Below, in pieces: positions 1 through 5,216 of a stretch of DNA of 15,268 nt. The notes under the pieces were generated by a model, which saw only the letters and a program-made list of their open reading frames with translations, searched no databases and was not told where the DNA came from. The stretch is from Nitrospirota bacterium. GTDB taxonomy: Bacteria > Nitrospirota > Thermodesulfovibrionia > Thermodesulfovibrionales > Magnetobacteriaceae. The DNA lies in assembly GCA_015233265.1 (NCBI GenBank), contig JADFXZ010000042.1, positions 1-15,268 on the forward strand, given 5' to 3'. The position numbers and the translations under genes are program-made. Each line of letters begins with the position of its first letter. Within the stretch, counting starts at the first letter, position 1.

Positions 1-2
1 CG

Positions 3-59
3 ATCAGGTTTAACTTGCCAAAGACGATGCAATCGTCAATATCGGCGTCAGGGCAATGA
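3..59 (+). CDS. possible 3' end of a gene cut by the window edge
   Basis: An open frame runs in from the left edge and stops with TGA at 57-59. It overlaps the integrase start codon as ATGA, the usual arrangement for coupled phage genes. Only 18 codons are visible and no domain can be recognised. The overlap is the only support, so this may be chance. Confidence 0.2.
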   Translation: MRFNLPKTMQSSISASGQ

Positions 60-931
60 AGAGATGTCCAACATGCGGCACAGAATTACTATTCGAGGTA
101 ACGGCGCTCGATCCTGTTTGTAAGTTAATGCAAAGCCGGATAAATCACCTTGAGGTATCCGGCTGCTCCTACGAACATGTTCGAAAACTGAAATCGTTTT
201 TAAGCCACCATATAGGCCCATTTATGGGCGATCGGGACGTAAAGGCTGTCTCCTCGAAGGTCGTCTTTGATTTCTACACAGCGTTGCTTCAGCGTGGTCT
301 AGCGAGCAAAACTATCAAGCATATCCTCGATGCTTTGAAGGGCCTCTTTAGTCAGCTTTATAACCTCGAAGTTATCACGAAACTACCAGCGTTCCCAAAA
401 GTTAAAGTAAAACCTCAACCAAAACGCTGGATAGACACAGAAACACAACTATCAATCCTTGGGAATTTGCCGGATAAGTATAAATTGTACGTCCAAATCC
501 TCTTTGAAACTGGTATGCGCCCAGGTGAGGCACGTGCCCTTAGGCGTCGTGACATCGCCGGTAGCGTAATCACAGTCGAACGCGCCCTTGACGAGGCTAA
601 TAACCTTAGGCCGACAAAGACCGGCAAAATCTATAAATACCAAATATCAGAGGCATTATCTCAATACATCGAGATAAATTACAGGAATTATCTACCTGAA
701 GCCGACATGTTTAAACTAAGTAAGACACGCATACAAGTCACATGGCAAAAGGCGTGTCAAGCGGTGGGGGTAACGATTCCGTTGTATCAGGCGACGCGGC
801 ACAGCAAGGCCAGCCAGATAAACGCGCAGTGCGAACTAGACCGGCTGTGTAAAGTTAAAGAAGCACTTCAACATGAATCGGCGGCAACTACGACAAAGCA
901 CTATGTGCTGGGGCAAAAGGAGAAGATATGA
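56..931 (+). CDS. int: tyrosine recombinase (phage integrase)
   Basis: This is a site-specific recombinase expected to integrate and excise the element. The N terminus carries a zinc-ribbon-like pair (C4, C7). Residues about 28-108 resemble the SAM-like core-binding domain, and 125-288 form the catalytic domain. The catalytic series is visible: R155 in TGMRPGEAR, K188 in PTKTG, R248 in the ATRHS box, H273 in LQHES and the nucleophile Y283 in KHYVLG. The first His of the usual HxxR box is replaced by Q245 (QATR), a substitution seen in some family members. At 291 aa it is a normal, somewhat short length. SD support for the ATG at 56 is weak (AGGG two bases upstream), and the frame is open back to a stop at 11-13. 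The stop overlaps the next gene's ATG. Its 3' end recurs at the end of that gene. Confidence 0.95.
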   Translation: MKRCPTCGTELLFEVTALDPVCKLMQSRINHLEVSGCSYEHVRKLKSFLSHHIGPFMGDRDVKAVSSKVVFDFYTALLQRGLASKTIKHILDALKGLFSQLYNLEVITKLPAFPKVKVKPQPKRWIDTETQLSILGNLPDKYKLYVQILFETGMRPGEARALRRRDIAGSVITVERALDEANNLRPTKTGKIYKYQISEALSQYIEINYRNYLPEADMFKLSKTRIQVTWQKACQAVGVTIPLYQATRHSKASQINAQCELDRLCKVKEALQHESAATTTKHYVLGQKEKI

Positions 932-1624
932 GCAAGGATAAGATCAAGATTAATATGCGTAGCTATACGATACCAAGTCATCTTGATGCTTATTGCAATA
1001 ATGAAGATTTTAGACACGTACAAATCTGCGAGCAGTCAGAATGCCCATATCATATTGAATTCAATAACGGGAACGAATGCAAGCGGCATGACGATTACTT
1101 GCGAATTACCAACAATGGTAAAAAAGACAGTATGATACTCTCGATGCACCCTAAACACGCAAAGATGATCTACGACGGCACAAAAACTGTAGAGCTGCGG
1201 AGTAAATGGCCTATAAAATACGATAGGAAAATTTATATCTACGAGACATCACCTACCCAAGCAATAACCGGATCGTTTTATGTCGACGAGGTTATGTATG
1301 GTCAACGGCCTTTAATTTTTGATCGCATATTTAGAGCGTCGGGTATGCCCCTTAATGATTTCCTTGATGTGTTCCTTGTTTATTTCAGTTATGGGGCAGT
1401 GGCATATGCAATATACATACGCAATGTAGAATGGTTTCCTGTGCCAATTCCACTGAGCACCATAAAAAAGGAATGGCCGGAGTTTAAACCACCGCAAAGC
1501 TATAGATTTGCAACCTGGCGTCAAATGGGCTTGGTGAAAGCAGAAGCAGAAGCAGAGCGTCAGTATGAATCGGCGGCTTTGACGACGAAATACTATACGT
1601 TAGGATCATAAGGAGAAGATATGA
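873..1624 (+). repeat. diverged direct repeat of the integrase 3' end plus following SD
   Basis: Copy 1 is 873-931 and copy 2 is 1565-1624. Each begins with the same 13 bases (ATGAATCGGCGGC) and ends with the same 15 (AAGGAGAAGATATGA). Between these, the differences are largely synonymous or conservative, with one base of length difference. The direct copies bracket the ASCH gene, so that gene looks like a cassette inserted at, or captured from, a second integrase end. Confidence 0.75.
928..1611 (+). CDS. ASCH-domain protein with a Cys/His N terminus and an integrase-like C-terminal tail
   Basis: ASCH is a PUA-like fold thought to bind RNA or modified nucleic acid. Residues about 69-194 fit it: MILSMHPKHAKMIYDGTKTVELR, then IYIYETSPTQAITGSF, ending in the typical PPQSYRF. 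Before it lies a possible metal site (C34, C39, H42, C51, H54). Residues 208-226 do not belong to the family: 213-226 match integrase residues 273-286 at 10 of 14 positions, including the tyrosine-nucleophile box. The bases after the stop (AAGGAGAAGATATGA) are also identical in both places. The start is set by AAGGAGAAGAT immediately upstream, inside the integrase end, with an ATGA overlap. The exact role is unknown; a regulatory or RNA-binding cargo gene is likely. Confidence 0.82.
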   Translation: MSKDKIKINMRSYTIPSHLDAYCNNEDFRHVQICEQSECPYHIEFNNGNECKRHDDYLRITNNGKKDSMILSMHPKHAKMIYDGTKTVELRSKWPIKYDRKIYIYETSPTQAITGSFYVDEVMYGQRPLIFDRIFRASGMPLNDFLDVFLVYFSYGAVAYAIYIRNVEWFPVPIPLSTIKKEWPEFKPPQSYRFATWRQMGLVKAEAEAERQYESAALTTKYYTLGS

Positions 1625-1698
1625 ACACGAAACAAGCTATGACAAAAGAAATGAGCAACGAGCAGAAATTGCAGGTCATAATGAGGAAAAGAGGGTGA
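1621..1698 (+). CDS. 25-aa hypothetical peptide
   Basis: The ORF begins MNTKQAMTKEMSNEQ and ends RKRG. It is preceded at ideal spacing by AAGGAGAAGAT, the same ribosome binding site as the ASCH gene has. The next SD (GGTGAGGAG) overlaps its stop codon. It is a basic, helical-looking peptide with no recognisable family. Its reality rests on the SD and its fit in the gene string. Confidence 0.45.
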   Translation: MNTKQAMTKEMSNEQKLQVIMRKRG

Positions 1699-1707
1699 GG
1701 AGAAAAC

Positions 1708-1893
1708 ATGAGCACGACAACAGACAGGATCTGGCAGCCGGAGACGGACAATTGTGAGGAATGCGGGAGCTGGGGCGGATATGTCGAACACGGCTTTGAC
1801 GGCAATGGAGACCCGAAGGTGATTTGCCCCGTGTGCAACGGCACCGGAGCTGTCCCGCTCGGCGCCGTGAGCTCGTATCAATATCAGCGATGA
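1708..1893 (+). CDS. small zinc-ribbon-like protein
   Basis: This 61-aa protein has two CxxC knuckles, CEECGSW at about residue 16 and CPVCNGTG at about 40. The second resembles the CxxCxGxG repeat of DnaJ-type zinc fingers. The start has GAGGAGAA seven bases upstream. Small proteins of this kind in phages are usually unassigned. Zinc binding is an inference from the cysteine pattern, and the function is unknown. Confidence 0.7.
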   Translation: MSTTTDRIWQPETDNCEECGSWGGYVEHGFDGNGDPKVICPVCNGTGAVPLGAVSSYQYQR

Positions 1894-1929
1894 ATGAGCC
1901 AGCATCAGCGGACAGATAAATCGTTTTGG

Positions 1930-1978
1930 ATTGCCGAGCTCTGGCAATAAAGTGAGCTACACCCTGTCCTTGATAGGG
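1930..1978 (+). promoter_or_regulatory. two successive hairpins in the leader of the next gene
   Basis: ATTGCC (1930-1935) pairs with GGCAAT (1943-1948) around a 7-nt loop. CCCTGTC (1962-1968) pairs with GATAGGG (1972-1978) around CTT with one G-U pair. They lie between a stop codon and the GGAGGT of the following gene, with no U-run after either. A leader or processing structure is more likely than a terminator. Confidence 0.35.
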
Positions 1979-2005
1979 CAATTGAAAGACACTGGAGGTA
2001 ACACA

Positions 2006-2206
2006 ATGCCAGACACAACAACCGCAATAACAACGGCAACACCAGCGGCCGTAATCGTAGACTCGACAGATCCCGTAGTCATAGCCGCCGTTAAGACATT
2101 GCAGGATTTGGGCGACAAAGTGACGCACGGTGGCAAGGAAGTCAAGATTGCCCTCGTCGAAGAAGCTGAGGCCGCCACCTGCACCACCACTGCGGCGGCG
2201 TCGTAG
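2006..2206 (+). CDS. 66-aa hypothetical protein
   Basis: The ATG at 2006 is chosen because GGAGGT sits six bases upstream (1994-1999). A longer in-frame TTG start at 1931 lies inside a hairpin and lacks an SD. The protein begins MPDTTTAITTATPAAV. It has a Thr/Ala/Val-rich first half, a more polar charged part (KTLQDLGDKVTHGGKEVK) and a low-complexity Ala/Thr tail with one Cys. There is no recognisable domain. Position suggests an early accessory gene. Confidence 0.6.
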   Translation: MPDTTTAITTATPAAVIVDSTDPVVIAAVKTLQDLGDKVTHGGKEVKIALVEEAEAATCTTTAAAS

Positions 2207-2236
2207 GGGAACTGAAACATCCTAACAGGGATAACG

Positions 2237-2256
2237 GGCGGTCATTCGTGGCCGCC
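2237..2256 (+). promoter_or_regulatory. 8-bp hairpin with UUCG loop
   Basis: GGCGGTCA pairs with TGGCCGCC across TTCG, with one G-U pair. It stands 20 bases before the ATG at 2276 and leaves the SD (AAAAGGAGG) free. No U-run follows, so it is a weak terminator at best. It may be a processing or stability element. Confidence 0.45.
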
Positions 2257-2275
2257 TGATTAAAAGGAGGATTAA

Positions 2276-2605
2276 ATGAAGACATCAGCATGTTTAGAAC
2301 CAGAAAATGACAATGACCAGTACAATCAAGCTCAAAAGGCGATGACTAAAATCGGTGATATAATCAACACCGCCATGCTGAATATGAATGAACGAATCCT
2401 CTCGAAGCTTAAAAATATGAAAATAAGCGAACTACGATTAGCGCTGAGCTGGATAGATAACGGCTTCGGAGGAATAGGACAGTTTATAGGGGATTTTGTT
2501 TTTGACGATGACGAGGATTTATACGATTTAATTCGTAAAGCTCTCGATGATAAAGTGAAGGGTATAATCCCACAGCACAACGAAAGGAGGATGTTTTATG
2601 AGTGA
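2276..2605 (+). CDS. 109-aa acidic hypothetical protein
   Basis: A strong SD (AAAAGGAGG) lies five bases before the ATG. The protein has a helical N-terminal half rich in Met, Ile and Lys (INTAMLNMNERILSKLKNMK). A small Gly/Phe-rich hydrophobic stretch (FGGIGQFIGDFVF) follows, then an acidic patch (DDDEDLYDLI) and a basic end. I do not recognise a family. The next small ORF's SD lies inside its 3' end, so the two are coupled. Confidence 0.7.
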   Translation: MKTSACLEPENDNDQYNQAQKAMTKIGDIINTAMLNMNERILSKLKNMKISELRLALSWIDNGFGGIGQFIGDFVFDDDEDLYDLIRKALDDKVKGIIPQHNERRMFYE

Positions 2606-2684
2606 TAATTCTTACGATAGTGCAATCGATGAGAACTATGAGGATGAAGCTCTTGATTTAAGTCTTTTCAGAATGATTATTTAA
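2598..2684 (+). CDS. 28-aa acidic ORF, possibly frameshifted
   Basis: The ORF starts MSDNSYDSAIDENYEDEALDL after AAAGGAGG at seven bases. As written it stops at 2684. A -1 shift near the CTTTTC run at about 2664-2669 would extend it with QNDYLKRLGEMSI to a TGA at 2708-2710. That stop overlaps the next gene's ATG as ATGA. Either the short form is real or the gene carries a frameshift. Confidence 0.5.
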   Translation: MSDNSYDSAIDENYEDEALDLSLFRMII

Positions 2685-2706
2685 AGCGATTAGGCGAAAT
2701 GTCAAT

Positions 2707-2988
2707 ATGATGAATTTGAAAAAGACATTTAATAATATCTGGTCGCAGTACGGGGCACTGATACTGGCCGCATCTAATAAGAAAGAAGTGACAGTTATCG
2801 ACAATGACAAGACATATTTATCTGTCATACGTTATAATCTCCAGAATCGCATCACCATTAAATACGCCGACTCTGAAATATTATTAGCATGGAAATCCTA
2901 TATTAAAAAGAAAATAAGGGAAAACCTTGTCGCAGCCATCAGGACAGACAGAAGGTTTAAAAAAGGCCGCCGGCCATATACAAGTTAG
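2707..2988 (+). CDS. 93-aa basic hypothetical protein
   Basis: Two consecutive ATGs (2707, 2710) offer starts, and no good SD is present. Translation is probably coupled to the preceding reading frame. The protein is Lys/Arg-rich (KSYIKKKIRENL, RRFKKGRRPYTS at the C terminus), and its middle reads TYLSVIRYNLQNRITIKYAD. The basic character would suit nucleic-acid binding, but no fold is recognised. Confidence 0.6.
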   Translation: MMNLKKTFNNIWSQYGALILAASNKKEVTVIDNDKTYLSVIRYNLQNRITIKYADSEILLAWKSYIKKKIRENLVAAIRTDRRFKKGRRPYTS

Positions 2989-3044
2989 CCGGTGAGAAAT
3001 TAATACGGCATTAAAGACTCAAAAGGAATGTAACAGGAGGAGTT

Positions 3045-3377
3045 ATGATATGTGAATTTTGCAAGACTATGAGGGGCTGTCCGTTTGCAGCCGACGTGTG
3101 GAAACTGAATCGAAAATATGATAACGTGAGGATTAAGACAATCGGTCTGGTATGTAGTGATTACCATGAGCGGACAGACAACCGCTGCGTGAATATCCTC
3201 ACACCCGTGTACCACTTGACAGATATTTGTGTGCAACAACGGGACATCAATTCGACGCTGTCGCACAATATCAAATTATTCACAACCGCGCTGGCGGCGG
3301 GGCTTGTGTCGTTTTTCGTTGCCCGGAAAGTGAGCCGCGTAAACGAAGTGAAAGATGATGATTTTATAACATTATAG
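3045..3377 (+). CDS. Cys-rich protein with a C-terminal membrane helix
   Basis: AGGAGG lies four to five bases before the ATG. The N terminus holds C3, C6 and C12 (CEFCKTMRGC), followed by C37, H41 and C48, which look like a metal site. Residues about 77-94 (IKLFTTALAAGLVSFFVA) are a credible transmembrane helix, followed by basic residues (RKVSR) and an acidic end. The first Cys cluster has the same CxxCxxxxGC pattern as the regulator at 4230-4637. The predicted form is a membrane-anchored cytosolic zinc-binding domain. The role is unknown. Confidence 0.7.
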   Translation: MICEFCKTMRGCPFAADVWKLNRKYDNVRIKTIGLVCSDYHERTDNRCVNILTPVYHLTDICVQQRDINSTLSHNIKLFTTALAAGLVSFFVARKVSRVNEVKDDDFITL

Positions 3378-3406
3378 TGGGCAGGCAGAGGCATTATCCC
3401 GTGTAC

Positions 3407-3436
3407 TTTACATGGATTGATTATAAAATATAAGAT
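3407..3436 (+). promoter_or_regulatory. possible promoter for the 3494 gene
   Basis: TTTACA (3407-3412) is followed after 16 bases by TATAAG (3429-3434), or after 18 by TAAGAT, in a locally AT-rich gap. It lies about 60 bases before the SD of the gene at 3494. It is a match by eye only. Confidence 0.3.
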
Positions 3437-3493
3437 AACAACAGAGCAGAGCTGATGAGCATACAAATACGCTGATAAAAGGAGAACACACAC

Positions 3494-3664
3494 ATGGAAA
3501 TGGAGGAAGGGAAAGAAGTAGACGTAGAAGTGGATTCCACGGGCAAGGAAATTGGAAAATTGTTAAAAGAGATATGCCTTGCCCGCGGCAATGTCGACAG
3601 CGACTTACCAGTGATAGTCAATATAAATATTGGCGTTACTTTACCATTAAGCGGGCTTCGATAG
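3494..3664 (+). CDS. 56-aa hypothetical protein
   Basis: An AAAAGGAG site lies about eight bases before the ATG. The protein is strongly acidic at the N terminus (MEMEEGKEVDVEVD), then has a short helical segment (KEIGKLLKEICLA) and a beta-like hydrophobic end (DLPVIVNINIGVTLPL). No family is recognised. Its last 18 bases overlap the 3' end of the convergent minus-strand gene at 3647-3790. Confidence 0.55.
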   Translation: MEMEEGKEVDVEVDSTGKEIGKLLKEICLARGNVDSDLPVIVNINIGVTLPLSGLR

Positions 3665-3790
3665 TTCATCGAGCTTTTTATAAACAGCTTCAATTGCTGA
3701 GGTTAAAATATCTATCTCTCTTAAACTTGCATTTTGAGCCAAACCAACGGCAACATCTACGGCACGGTTCAACATCTCATCTTTTGTCAT
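3647..3790 (-). CDS. 47-aa hypothetical protein, opposite strand
   Basis: This small gene is well supported by its signals: AAAGGAGG seven to eight bases before the ATG at 3790 and an extended -10 (TGGTATAAT) about 40 bases upstream. The protein begins MTKDEMLNRAVDVAVGLAQ and is predicted to be mostly helical, with Leu/Ile heptad-like spacing (IDILTSAIEAVYKKLDEL). It is the only minus-strand gene apart from the toxin/antitoxin pair, so it may be expressed in the lysogen. No family is recognised. Confidence 0.65.
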   Translation of the reverse strand: MTKDEMLNRAVDVAVGLAQNASLREIDILTSAIEAVYKKLDELSKPA

Positions 3791-3798
3791 AATTCTCA

Positions 3799-3849
3799 CC
3801 TCCTTTATGGCGTAGTTACTATCGCACGTAAATTATACCATAAAGGAGG
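3799..3849. repeat. perfect 12-bp inverted repeat around a minus-strand promoter
   Basis: CCTCCTTTATGG (3799-3810) and CCATAAAGGAGG (3838-3849) are exact inverted copies separated by 27 bp. The left arm, read on the minus strand, contains the SD of the 47-aa gene. The right arm covers the TGG of its extended -10. Possible roles are an operator or the trace of an inverted duplication. Confidence 0.7.
3832..3840 (-). promoter_or_regulatory. extended -10 promoter for the 47-aa minus-strand gene
   Basis: Read on the minus strand, TGGTATAAT is a perfect TATAAT with the TGn extension. No good -35 lies 17 bases further upstream, as is common for extended -10 promoters. Transcription would begin near 3825 and give a leader of about 35 bases. 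Confidence 0.55.
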
Positions 3850-3946
3850 TTTCCACCCTACCTGTCATAATTCCGTCAGACGTTGGGCAGTTGCAGAAGA
3901 TGATCACAGCGTGGCCACACTAAAAAACAGCCTTCGGCAACTTAAA

Positions 3947-3977
3947 TTGTCAATTATTTGACGCTTTTTCTTATAAT
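3947..3977 (+). promoter_or_regulatory. promoter with an operator-like palindrome
   Basis: TATAAT at 3972-3977 is preceded by TTGTCA at 3947-3952, with a long spacer of 19. GTCAA-TTAT-TTGAC (3949-3962), a 5-bp inverted repeat, overlaps the -35 and spacer, where a repressor would block RNA polymerase. The likely target is the gene pair that ends with the helix-turn-helix regulator. Confidence 0.5.
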
Positions 3978-3983
3978 ACAGAA

Positions 3984-4061
3984 ATGGCCGAAAACGGGGC
4001 CGAACACTGCTATGAGGAGGCCGGGATTGTCGATACAAATAATAAGGTATCTAACCTATGA
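3984..4061 (+). CDS. possible leaderless 25-aa leader peptide
   Basis: An ATG lies six bases after the TATAAT at 3972-3977, so the transcript may begin at the start codon itself, and no SD is present. The peptide starts MAENGAEHCYEEAG and overlaps the SD and start region of the next gene in another frame, so its translation could influence that gene. It could be chance. Confidence 0.28.
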   Translation: MAENGAEHCYEEAGIVDTNNKVSNL

Positions 4062-4227
4062 CCGCATATCAAATATTCGGGAAGCGCTTGAGCAGGCAAA
4101 TCAGAAATATTTCGACGAGCTTGACTTTGGATTTGACGCCTCGACCGCTGAGGGGCAGGTCGCACAGCAGCTGGCCTCCGCCTCGAACTGTCTTGATTGC
4201 GCACTATTTATGTTGAAGAGAATTTAA
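4027..4227 (+). CDS. 66-aa hypothetical protein
   Basis: The TTG start at 4027 is preferred because GAGGAGG (4014-4020) lies six bases before it. ATG 4012 and TTG 3958 in the same frame have no SD. The well-formed part begins at about YDRISNIREALEQANQ, an acidic and helical stretch, and the protein ends NCLDCALFMLKRI with a CxxC pair. No domain is recognised. It ends two bases before the regulator gene and is probably co-transcribed with it. Confidence 0.55.
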   Translation: MSIQIIRYLTYDRISNIREALEQANQKYFDELDFGFDASTAEGQVAQQLASASNCLDCALFMLKRI

Positions 4228-4229
4228 GA

Positions 4230-4637
4230 ATGGAAAATGAAGGCGTGTTATGTACGGATTGCCGCAAATATGCCGGCTGCAAAGAGGTCTGCGTCTTTAT
4301 CGAACAGGAACTTCTTGAGTTAGACAGCAGGGATTATTACATACCTGAAATCAATGACAACGCAATCGTAATAGACTATAAGACAATCCTCAACGAAATC
4401 GCCCAAGGGCAGCAGTGGAAGCGGCGAGTGACGATAGAAAACATCAGAACGATAACAGATATACGCCTCAGAGCGGTCGCGGCCATGCTCTACGGCGGCC
4501 TGTCAGCCAAACAGATTTCCAAGATGCTGAACATATCCCTATCGACACTCTACAGGATTATTCGAAACAATGACCAGCCGTGTATTTGTTGTATGTTTGC
4601 GGAACTCGAGTTGCCGGGAATCATCTCAGGCAAATAG
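4230..4637 (+). CDS. zinc-motif and helix-turn-helix DNA-binding regulator
   Basis: The 135-aa protein has an N-terminal Cys cluster (C8, C11, C17, C21). Its helix-turn-helix at about 78-112 (AAMLYGGLSAKQISKML, then ISLSTLYRIIRNN) is of the type found in resolvase C-terminal and sigma region 4-like domains. A second Cys group (C118, C120, C121) follows. Such proteins in phages act as transcription activators or repressors. Its place just before the packaging module suggests a late-gene regulator, which is an inference. GAAGAG lies nine bases before the ATG, and an upstream TTG (4197) would overlap the previous gene. The repeated TAGACC sites downstream are a plausible target. Confidence 0.7.
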   Translation: MENEGVLCTDCRKYAGCKEVCVFIEQELLELDSRDYYIPEINDNAIVIDYKTILNEIAQGQQWKRRVTIENIRTITDIRLRAVAAMLYGGLSAKQISKMLNISLSTLYRIIRNNDQPCICCMFAELELPGIISGK

Positions 4638-4651
4638 AAACCAGCCAGACG

Positions 4652-4921
4652 TCAGTAGACGTCGTCGTGAGAGCCTATATTGAGCAGGTGAATAGTGTCA
4701 TCGGATAGAGTGAAGATGATACGGATGTCCTCAGTCATGGAACATGAGTATGTATCTTTGAGATTACCTGAGAGTTTATGTGTCTTGAGAGATTGGTCAA
4801 AAGGGTTTTCTTCGAGTTTTAGAAATACTTTGTTGATGGTGAGCTTGATGGCGGAGTTATTTTTGGCAAGTTTAAGAACTTTCCTGGAAAAGGATTTTGG
4901 ATATTGTATTTTATACTTCAC
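4652..4921 (-). CDS. RelE/ParE-family toxin, probable mRNA interferase
   Basis: From the GTG at 4921 the protein is 89 aa, the usual size, and begins MKYKIQYPKSFSRKVLKLAK as the family does. Family features present are NPFDQSLKTHKLSG, the DIRIIF strand with its Arg, and the ending IGSHDDVY. By family knowledge, such toxins cleave mRNA on the ribosome or act on gyrase. A TTG at 4936 would add five residues and increase the overlap with the antitoxin from 11 to 26 bases. Neither start has a strong SD, so translation is likely coupled to the antitoxin. The coding strand opposes the late operon. Confidence 0.85.
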   Translation of the reverse strand: MKYKIQYPKSFSRKVLKLAKNNSAIKLTINKVFLKLEENPFDQSLKTHKLSGNLKDTYSCSMTEDIRIIFTLSDDTIHLLNIGSHDDVY

Positions 4922-5165
4922 TGAATATTGCGTCAAACGCTTCTTGAGCGCTATTGAATGTTAATACAGGTTCTAGTTTAGCGGCGAGAGTTTCCTCGAC
5001 AAATGCTTTATGATTACGTTGTCTTTGGGCAAGGTAGGCGGTAAAATCGGCAATCTCTTTAACGCGATCGGGTGACAGCTCAGACAACATACCGACGATA
5101 CGCTCGATGTCGGGATTCGTTACGTCGTCAGCCGTTGTGGCAGTCTCTATAATCGTCTCGCTCAT
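4911..5165 (-). CDS. antitoxin partner of the RelE-type toxin
   Basis: An 84-aa acidic protein is encoded directly upstream of and overlapping the toxin, the usual type II order. The core (MLSELSPDRVKEIADFTAYLAQR) resembles short antitoxins of the DUF2281 type, and the C terminus (FNSAQEAFDAIFSEV) would wrap the toxin. The first 25 residues (Thr/Glu/Asp-rich) are an extension. The assigned ATG has no SD but lies six bases after a good -10, suggesting a leaderless message. An internal ATG (MLSELSP) is an alternative start. Confidence 0.75.
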   Translation of the reverse strand: MSETIIETATTADDVTNPDIERIVGMLSELSPDRVKEIADFTAYLAQRQRNHKAFVEETLAAKLEPVLTFNSAQEAFDAIFSEV

Positions 5166-5171
5166 AAGAGT

Positions 5172-5201
5172 AATATAGCATGTCCTGATAGAAACTGTAA
5201 A
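5172..5201 (-). promoter_or_regulatory. promoter of the antitoxin-toxin operon
   Basis: On the minus strand, TTTACA (5196-5201) is followed after 18 bases by TATATT (5172-5177) with a TG two bases before it. The -10 ends six bases before the antitoxin ATG, so transcription would start at or next to the A of ATG. Autoregulation by the antitoxin is expected from the family. Confidence 0.6.
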
Positions 5202-5216
5202 TCAGGGTTTCAAAAC

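Noticed and set aside
1931..2005. TTG 1931 as start of the 2006 gene
   Set aside because: It is inside a hairpin and without SD, while ATG 2006 has GGAGGT at six bases.
1593..2220. Several minus-strand ORFs over 1.6-2.2 kb
   Set aside because: They overlap each other and the SD-supported + strand genes and show no recognisable protein pattern.
3734..3961. 75-aa + strand ORF from a TTG
   Set aside because: It has no SD at the start, crosses the well-supported minus-strand gene and its promoter, and has odd composition.
4010..4204. Minus-strand ORF opposite the 4027-4227 gene
   Set aside because: It is Arg/Pro/Ser-rich as expected of a shadow frame and has no SD.
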